Positions 12,023 to 64,000 of a DNA stretch of 64,000 bases are shown piece by piece; the stretch's first letter is position 1, and each line of letters opens with the position of its first letter. Made by a program: the position numbers and the translations under genes. Origin of the DNA: Camarhynchus parvulus (Eukaryota > Chordata > Aves > Passeriformes > Thraupidae). Under the pieces are notes generated by a model. The model did no database searches, was not told the origin of the DNA, and was given only the letters and a program-made list of their open reading frames with translations. The DNA is taken from assembly GCF_901933205.1 (NCBI RefSeq), contig NC_044596.1, positions 1,366,001 through 1,430,000 of the forward strand. The letters run 5' to 3'.

Positions 12023-13524
12023 ACCAGCCTGGCCTCCTGTCAGGCAGGAGCGGCACAGGCTGTGCCACAGACACACCCTGGCTGGCACAGCCATGGCACT
12101 CACTGGGCAGAACCTGTGGGACAGTTTGTGTGACAAATCCCTGTCCTGGGCTGCCCTGGGATGAGGAATGTGGGAGAGGTTTTACAGCAACTCCTGTGAG
12201 CCACAGAGAAGTTTGAGAAGGGGATCCATGTTTGCCCCTGAAAGAATTTTCTACCATAGAAACCAAGAAAGAAAGAAGGATAAATGAGAGAAACCTGCAA
12301 CTGCCAATTCCAATGAGCACTTTGTTTGTCTCTCCTGATCAATGAGTGAAATGTAAACTTATGTGTTTTGTAAGAATGTATGAAAATGCATGCATGCTGG
12401 AATAAAAACAGTTTGAAGCCTTCTGAAACTGAGTGTGTTGCTTTGTGTTGTCTCTGTCTAACTAGGACAGAGGAGCTCCCAGCACAGCTGCTGGAGAAGC
12501 TTTACTGCAGCTGTCTGCAGGCTCCCCTTGTGCTGGGAGCACCATGCAGATGTGCTGGCCAGATGTGAGGGCTGAGGCATCCCTCACTCCTGGGCCCATG
12601 GAAGCTCTGTAGGCAGCACCGTGGCTCCCCCACCATGGCTTTCACTTCCCTCCTTCTGGAGCTCTGTGCCTCCAGCTGTGGGTGACACCCTGTGCCCTGT
12701 CCTGGCACTGCTGGCTCTGTGCACAGACACACAGGAGACCCAGGGACACTTCCCAAGGGACTGTGAAGGTTCCTGGAGCCCTGCCCACCCATGAGGAGCA
12801 TGGACAGTCCTGTGCTGTGCTGAGCTCCAGGGTGAGAGCTGGTGTGGTGCCAGCAGAGCTCAGCCCAGCCCTTGCTTGGTCACTGCCACCAGGGCATGGC
12901 CTGGGGCGTGCCCAGGTTGATGTTCTGCTCTTCTCCATGGCATCAGTTCTGCCCCATTCTCAGCCTCCCTCCTGTGCCATCAGCTGTGGAGGCAGCCCCA
13001 GAGCCCCTCCTCACAGAGCAAGGCTTTGAGCAAAGCCCAGCCCTGATGGCTCTGAGCACCACAGGGTAATTCTGACTGTGGGAGAGCAGCAGGGAGAGCC
13101 TGGGGGTCTCCTGCCTCTCCTTGTCCGTGCAGAGCCCAGGGGGACAATGCCCACCCATGCAGGGGAGCAGCCAGCAGCACAAGAGGCTGAACCCCCATTC
13201 AGGCTCCTTCTGTGCCCCTCACAAGGCTCCTGCCAGCCCATGGCATCCTCCCTGCCACTGTGAGCGGCCCTGCTTTGCATGTAGGGCACTCCACAGGTCC
13301 TGAAATCCTCTGGGACAAGGAGCATCAGGAGCTTTAACATCAGAACCCGTGCAGGGACACACAGGGACAGAGGCTTCTCAGTGCTGAGTACAGCCTGATG
13401 CCAAACCCCATCTCCACACACCCCTGGGGATGTGGAGCCATGCTCAGGATGGTCCATGGCCTCAGCTTAACCATGGCCCTGAGTTCTGGGCCATGCAGAG
13501 CCAGGAGAGCCACTGGCTGTGCTC
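12023..13524. other. Intergenic, no gene seen
   Basis: Unique-looking sequence with overlapping uninformative open frames; no RNA gene or shared repeat was recognised. Confidence 0.45.
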
Positions 13525-13915
13525 AGCTGTCACAGACACATTTTATGAAAAATCCTTTCATTAGGATTTTTTCTCCTGAGAAGCTGAGAGGCCTCAGGAA
13601 CAAAATGCAAACAATGGTTATCTGCTGCTGTGGAATGCAACAGGTGCATCTGTGATTGGTCTCATGTGGTTGTTTCTAATTAATGGCCAATCACAGTCCA
13701 GCTGTCTTGGACTGTCTGAGAGTCACGAGCTTTTTTTATTCATTCCATTCTTTTTCCTTTCCTTGCAAGCCTTGTGATGAAAACCTTTCTTCTATTCTTT
13801 TAGTATAGTCTTAATGTAATATATATCATAAAATAATAAATCAAGCCTTCTGAAACATGGAGTCAGATCCTCGTCTCCGCCCTCATCCTCAGACCCCTGT
13901 GAACACGGTCACACC
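13525..13915 (+). mobile_element. LTR-like repeat D, copy 1 (most complete)
   Basis: About 390 bases from TGTCACAGACACATTTTATG to GTGAACACGGTCACA, with AATAATAAATCAAGCC as poly(A) signal. Related copies at 33625, 34690 (inverted), 35690 (inverted) and 41348. Starts TG and ends CA. Confidence 0.75.
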
Positions 13916-14111
13916 CAGCAGCACCAGCAGGGTGGAGCTGGAGCTGGAGCTGGATCCAGGTCTGGGTCACCTCTGCCCTGTTTGAGGGCATCACACCAGC
14001 CCTGTCCCACAGCAGCAGCTCCCTCACTCCTTCCAACACAGGAGGCTCTGCCTGCCCATGCTCTGCAGCTCAGCTGTGCTGAGGGTGAAGCAGTGAGAGG
14101 AGCTGCACTGC

Positions 14112-14703
14112 CAGAATTCAGGACATCCCTCTGGACTGCCAGGGCCCTGCCAGGGGGCTCAGACACCCTGGCACAGAGCCCAGGACACCTGTGGGTTTGA
14201 TTATGACCCGTGGAGAAAATTACCAACCTTGTATGAGGATCTGCAAGCCACAAAAGTCTAAGTAGAATAATAATCAGTTTGTCATGGGGTGAAAAAGAGA
14301 TTTTTTGGGGTTTTTAGAATGGGGGTTCAGGGGGCAAGATGGAGGGATCTGAGTGTGTCCAGCCTTTCTCCTTCTTCTTCTTGGCCTCCATCTTCTGGGT
14401 GATGTTGGCACTCACAGATTGGTTTAGAGTAGAAGCTCACTGTCTAACACAGGTGATAGGTATTGGGAAGTAATTGTAAACATTGTACACGTAGTTTTTA
14501 TATAAAGACATAACACTGCTCTGGGGGCAGGCAGAGTGCCTCTGACTGTCCTGCTGAGCAGATCATGGCTGGACAGGAGAAAGAATTTTATAGATGAAAA
14601 ACAATAAACAACCTGGAGACCGAGAACTGCAGAGTTCTGACTCCTTCTTCGAGCGCCGGGCTGGAAAAAGAGACTTTCTAACATATCTCGGGGTCACTGT
14701 GAG
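14112..14703 (+). mobile_element. LTR-like repeat A, copy 1
   Basis: Shares most of its length with copies at 15095, 16130, 28985 and 37527. Landmarks are AGAATGGGGGTTCAGG and CCTATCACCT (as its complement), with AATAAACAACC as poly(A) signal near the 3' end. Confidence 0.75.
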
Positions 14704-15094
14704 CAGCAGAAGTCCCAAGACTCTACAAGAGGGTGGGATTGAGTCTCCAGGATGAAAATATCAGCATTTTCACTGCTCTTCCAGGGGTATGTTGGAGTGG
14801 ACCTGCAGGTCCTGGCAGAAAGGCTGCTGTCGTGTAGCCCAAGAATTGTTTTAAAGGCTGGATGAAGCTGGAGGGTGAAAGTTGGACACCAGGGTTGGAT
14901 GGGGCTGTGTGCAGGAGTGAGCAGGACACAGGGGTTTGGGACTACTCCTTCTTGGGGGCTCTTGGGGTAAAAGCCCCAGCACTGGGGAGATTCTGTGCTG
15001 CTGGGCAGCTCCAAACTCCACCAGCCTGTCAGCTCCAGGCCCTGGACAAATGGCACATCATGCTTTGGACCAGGTTTGTCTTGGGACTCTCGCT

Positions 15095-15700
15095 GGTCAG
15101 AGTGACCCCAAGATGTGTCAGAAAGTCTCTTTTCCCAGCCTGATGCTCCAAGAAGGAGTCAGAACTCTTCACTTCTCATTCTCAAGGTTGTTTATTGTTT
15201 CTTATCTATAAAATTCTTTCTCCTGCCCTGCCGAGGTCTGCTCAGCAAGACAGACAGAGGCACTCTGCCCGCCTCTGGGGAGTTGTTATCTCTTTATACT
15301 AAAAACTACGTGTGCAATGTTTACAATTACTTCCCAATACCTATCACCTATGTTAGACAGTGAACTTCTACTCTAAACCAATCCAAAAGTGCCAACATCA
15401 CCCAGGAGATGGAGGCCATGAAGGAGAAAGGCTGGACATGCCCAGATTCCTCCATCTTGCCCCCTGAACCCCCATTCTAAAAACCCCAAATATCTATTTT
15501 TCACCCCGTGATAAATTCACTGTCATTCTACTTAAACTTTCGTGGCTTGTAATTCTTCATGTAAAGGTTGGTAATTGTTTTTTTCCAAGGGCTAAATCAA
15601 AGGCACAGGGGTCCTGGGCTCTGTGCCAAGGTCTCTGAGCCCCCTGGGCAGGGGCTGGAGCCCTCCAGGGCAGGCAGAGGGATTTCCTGGGTTCTGACAG
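15095..15700 (-). mobile_element. LTR-like repeat A, copy 2, inverted relative to copy 1
   Basis: Reverse-oriented match to 14112-14703, about 390 bases away, so the pair could fold into a large stem. TTTATTGTTTCTTATC marks the poly(A) signal on the minus strand. Confidence 0.75.
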
Positions 15701-16129
15701 GTTTGTCTTAGCAGCTTGTTTGCTCCCCAGTGTGCCCTGAGGTGTCCTCCCGTGGTGGCCCAGACACACAGGGCAGGTGGCTCTGCTGCAGAGCAACAGC
15801 CCAATGCCCCTGATGTCCCAACAGCCCAATGCCCCTGATCCTGGCTGTGGAAACAAACATTCCCCTCTTGTGACCCTCATCCTGCAGCCCCAGTGTGCTT
15901 TAGGACTCACTGGTTACACAAAAGCCACAAAACCATCAGGCTCCCTGTGGACTGGGCTCCTCCCAAGGCAGCATCATAAATCCTTTTGCGCACATGGGAA
16001 CATCCACGGAGCTTCACAAGGCCTTTTCATGTTGGGAGTATTCACTGATCGTCCTGGAGAGCCCCTGGCATGCTGGCACGTCCCCAGGAGCAGCAGTGTC
16101 ACTGGATGGGCACTGGTGCAGCCTGAGTG

Positions 16130-16760
16130 TCGGGGTCTCTTGTTGCTCAGAGTGACCCCGAGAAAAGTTGGAAATTCTCTTTTCCCAGCCTGGCACTTGA
16201 AGAAGGAGTCAGGGCTCTTCATTTCTCAGTCTCAAGGTTGTTTATTGTACCTTATCTATAAAATATTTTTTCCTGTCCTGCCCAGGTCCATCCAGCAGGA
16301 CAGTTCCAGGCACTCTGCCTGCCCCCAGGGCAGTGTTATGTCTTTATACTAAAAACTACATGTACAATATTTACAATTACTTTCCAATACCTATCACCTG
16401 TGTTAGACCGTGAACTTCTACTCTAAACCAATCTGTTAAGTGCCAACATCACAGCAGAAGATGGAGGCCAAGAAGAAGAAGGAGAAAGGCTGGACACACC
16501 CAGTTCCCTCCATCTTGCCTCCTGAACCCCCATACCAAAAACCCCAAAATCTACTTTTCGACTCCATAACTTCACTAATATTCTACCTAAACTGTTGTGC
16601 CTTGCTGATCTTCATACAAGGTTGGTAATTTGCTCCATGGGTCATAATCAAACCCCCAGGTGTTTTGGGTTCTGTGCCAGGGTCTCTGAGCCCCCTGCAG
16701 GGTCCTGGCCATCCTGGACAGCCAGAGGGATGTTCTGGGTTCCCACAGGTGAGCAGCAGG
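16130..16760 (-). mobile_element. LTR-like repeat A, copy 3
   Basis: Same orientation as copy 2 and separated from it by about 430 bases. Matches include CCAATACCTATCACCTGTG and CCATCTTGCC. Confidence 0.75.
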
Positions 16761-17049
16761 GACAGGGCACATCACACTTGGCTGACCCTGGCACAAGGAT
16801 GTGGTGACACAGAAACATTTCCAAAGAGCAGCTGCAGCCAGAACAAGGCAGCTCAGGAGGGCTGAGGGTGCCTGTGGGCTGCCCAGGATGGTCTGGGCTG
16901 TGCTGAAGGCAGCAGTGCCCACACAGGGTGGGAGGAAATCCAGCCCTCCATGGGGCTGAGGCTCTGCTCCAGCTGGGCTCCTCCAGGCCAGGAGTGCTGC
17001 AGCTTGGAGCTGGGAGCAGGCAGAGGGACTGAGCAGCCCTGCCTGCAGC

Positions 17050-17355
17050 ACAGAAAGTGTCCTGTGTGCAGGGTGACACACAAGTTGTCCTGTGTGCAAG
17101 GTGGCACTGAATTTGTCCCATGGGCAGGGTGACACAGAAACTGTCCTGTGTGCAGGGGTGATACAGATTGTCCTGTGTGCAGAGTGGCACAGAATTTGAG
17201 AATTTGCCCTGTGTGCAGGGTGACACAGAATCCGTCCTGTGTGCAGGGTGGCACAGAACTTGTCCTGTGTGCAGTGACACAGAATTTGCCCTGCACGCAG
17301 GGGTGACACAGAAATTGCCCTGTGTGCAGAGTGGCACTGAAGGTGTCCTGTGCTC
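17050..17355. repeat. Minisatellite, about 28-bp unit
   Basis: Around eleven imperfect copies of a unit like CCTGTGTGCAGGGTGACACA, with unit length varying by several bases. Lies in the intergenic region downstream of PTPRV. Confidence 0.85.
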
Positions 17356-18329
17356 AGGGTGGCACTGCTCCCAGCCAGCCGTGCCCTGCCAGGGCCCCAG
17401 CTGGTGCAGGGGACAGCAGGCAGGACCCCTGGCTGGGGCTGCACAGCCCTGCTGGGTGCTGCAGGGTGGGAGCAGGAGGAAACCTGATTTAGGAGAGGGA
17501 GAAAAGGATTCCCAGCTGCAAAAGAGCCTCATCCCAGGGCTGGGATGGCTGATGCTGAGGTGCCCTGGGCGTCCCATCCTGGGGCAGATCCTTGTTCTGG
17601 AAGAAGGAGAAGCTTCTAGTGGAATCACAGGGGCATTTGGAGGAGTGGCCAGCTCAGTCACCCACCTGGGGCTCTCTGCTGCTCATGCCAGGTGTTGGGA
17701 GCCCCTTATCAAACCTGTTGTGTCTCCTCACCCCATCCCAAGGCGGCAGAACATGGAACAGTGCGCAGGATTTTGGGTCACACTGGAGCAGGGGCACTGC
17801 TTTGAGGCTGCACTACCCTGCCTGAAGGGGAGCAGAAGGGCAAACAGGGTCCCAGGTACAGTTTTTTCTACATGGGGAGTATGCTTGTGAAACCATCTTC
17901 TTTTTTTTTAACTCTTCCTTCAGTCCTGCACGTGCAGCTCAGAGGACTGAGTTGGTTCTTGAGTTCAGCTTGTGCATGGCCAGCCCTGCTTGCAGAGCAG
18001 CCACATCCCTGCATGGACAGCCCAGAGCAGCAGGACTGCTGAGGCTGCCAGCTGCTTCCCAGTGTGCAGCTGATCCTTGGTGCAGGTTCACAACCCTGAG
18101 CCCTGAAAATGTGCCTGGCTGGGCTGGGCATTCACTGACAAGTGTTGCCTCAGGGGAAGGAGCAGATGAGAGTGACCAGAAGCTGCTGAGCCATGGATTG
18201 CAGCATCTGGAGCGCCAAGGGACACTGCTGTGACCCATGGCTGGGGACACAGCTGCTCTTTTGGGAACAGCTGCTGTGCTGGAGCCTTCAGCTGGAGCCC
18301 TCAAAAGCCAAGCCCCCCTTACAAGCACA
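17356..18329. other. Intergenic region between repeat and PTPRV 3' end
   Basis: No gene seen. It may contain downstream elements of PTPRV transcription termination, but nothing specific is visible. Confidence 0.4.
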
Positions 18330-18799
18330 CACTTTCCTAGGGCTCTTTATTGTTTGTACCTAAGACCATTCCAGCTGAGACCAGGCAGCTCCCCCAGGGC
18401 TGTGCCCACACCAGAGCCCAGGGGCACTGCAGCCCATGGTGCTCCATGCTCATGCTGGGCTCAGGGGCACCACAGAGCCCCACAGTGTGCACTGGGGGGG
18501 CACAGAGCCCTCCAGGCACCAGAAATCTCAGGGGATCTCCAGAAGACGAGAGGATCCTGCCCAGCCCCTCACTGTGTGTGCACTGAGGCTGCAGTGGGGT
18601 GTGGCAGGACACTGTCCGTGTGTCCCAGGACACTGTCCGTGTGTCCAGGAGTCACAGCTGGCACCACGCTGGGGACACTGCCCAGGCAGGGAGGGCACTG
18701 CTCCTGCAGGGCTCCTCTGTGCCACGAGTGCCACAGTGCCCCCAGCTCTGTAGAGGAGCAGGCAGGGCAGGCAGAAGGTGCCAGAAGGGCCAGGTGGTG
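18330..18799 (-). other. PTPRV: PTPRV 3' untranslated region
   Basis: Sequence between the stop codon and the first good poly(A) signal downstream on the minus strand. Roughly 450-470 bases; the cleavage site is inferred to lie within about 20 bases of the signal. No other gene is seen in it. Confidence 0.65.
18346..18351 (-). promoter_or_regulatory. PTPRV: PTPRV polyadenylation signal AATAAA
   Basis: Plus-strand TTTATT is AATAAA on the minus strand, the first canonical signal after the PTPRV stop codon, about 450 bases away and outside recognised LTR copies. Confidence 0.65.
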
Positions 18800-63942
<45,143 letters not shown>

Positions 63943-64000
63943 GTTCCTGGCGTTCTTTTCCCTCGGCTCTGCGGGCAGACTCGTGTCGGCTCCCCACCGA

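Overview
This window is vertebrate nuclear DNA and almost certainly avian. CR1 non-LTR retrotransposon ends are scattered throughout, LTR-like repeats are short and mostly without internal genes, minisatellites are dense, and a nuclear copy of mitochondrial ND5 has bird-like protein content. A songbird is my best guess from the repeat load, but that is inference.

Two protein-coding genes can be supported, both on the minus strand. (1) LGR6: only exon 1 is present (about 7173-7369: signal peptide and cysteine-rich LRR N-cap). The gene continues past the left edge, so 1-7172 is LGR6 intron 1 and contains a CpG-rich minisatellite at 4545-5420. (2) PTPRV (OST-PTP, the rodent Esp gene) fills 18.3-63.9 kb. 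I reconstruct 39 coding exons: a signal-peptide exon (63907-63942), a short linker exon, sixteen one-exon fibronectin type III (FN3) repeats (60981 down to 41871), a juxtamembrane region, a transmembrane exon (36601-36727), an active-type phosphatase domain D1 (35213 down to 28115), a degenerate phosphatase domain D2 (27464 down to 18800), a stop codon at 18800-18802 and an AATAAA signal at 18346-18351. All junction phases agree and the exons sum to about 2,259 codons, with one exception: the FN3-7 exon is 272 nt, two bases out of register, and shifts the frame into a stop in the next exon. The order PTPRV then LGR6 on one strand matches the human order PTPRVP-LGR6 at 1q32, where human PTPRV is a pseudogene.

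Layout: 1-7.2 kb LGR6 intron 1; 7.2-7.4 kb LGR6 exon 1 and CpG-rich promoter; 7.4-18.3 kb intergenic DNA with LTR-like repeats; 18.3-28.2 kb PTPRV 3' end and D2; 28.1-35.2 kb D1; 35.6-41.1 kb transmembrane and juxtamembrane exons; 41.9-61.0 kb FN3 array; 63.2-63.9 kb first two exons. Introns hold at least seven LTR-like families, CR1 ends, a NUMT nested in an LTR, microsatellites, a perfect 35-bp-arm hairpin (19283-19426), and a recent duplication that copied part of an FN3 exon plus its intronic minisatellite. No bacterial-type features, CRISPR arrays, tRNA or rRNA genes were seen.

The most interesting points are the expanded FN3 array (16 repeats against 10 in rodents) with exon-internal copy junctions, the frameshifted but phase-neutral FN3-7 exon, the D2 domain that keeps its cysteine but loses the catalytic arginine and WPD loop, and several repeat insertions a few bases from PTPRV splice donors.
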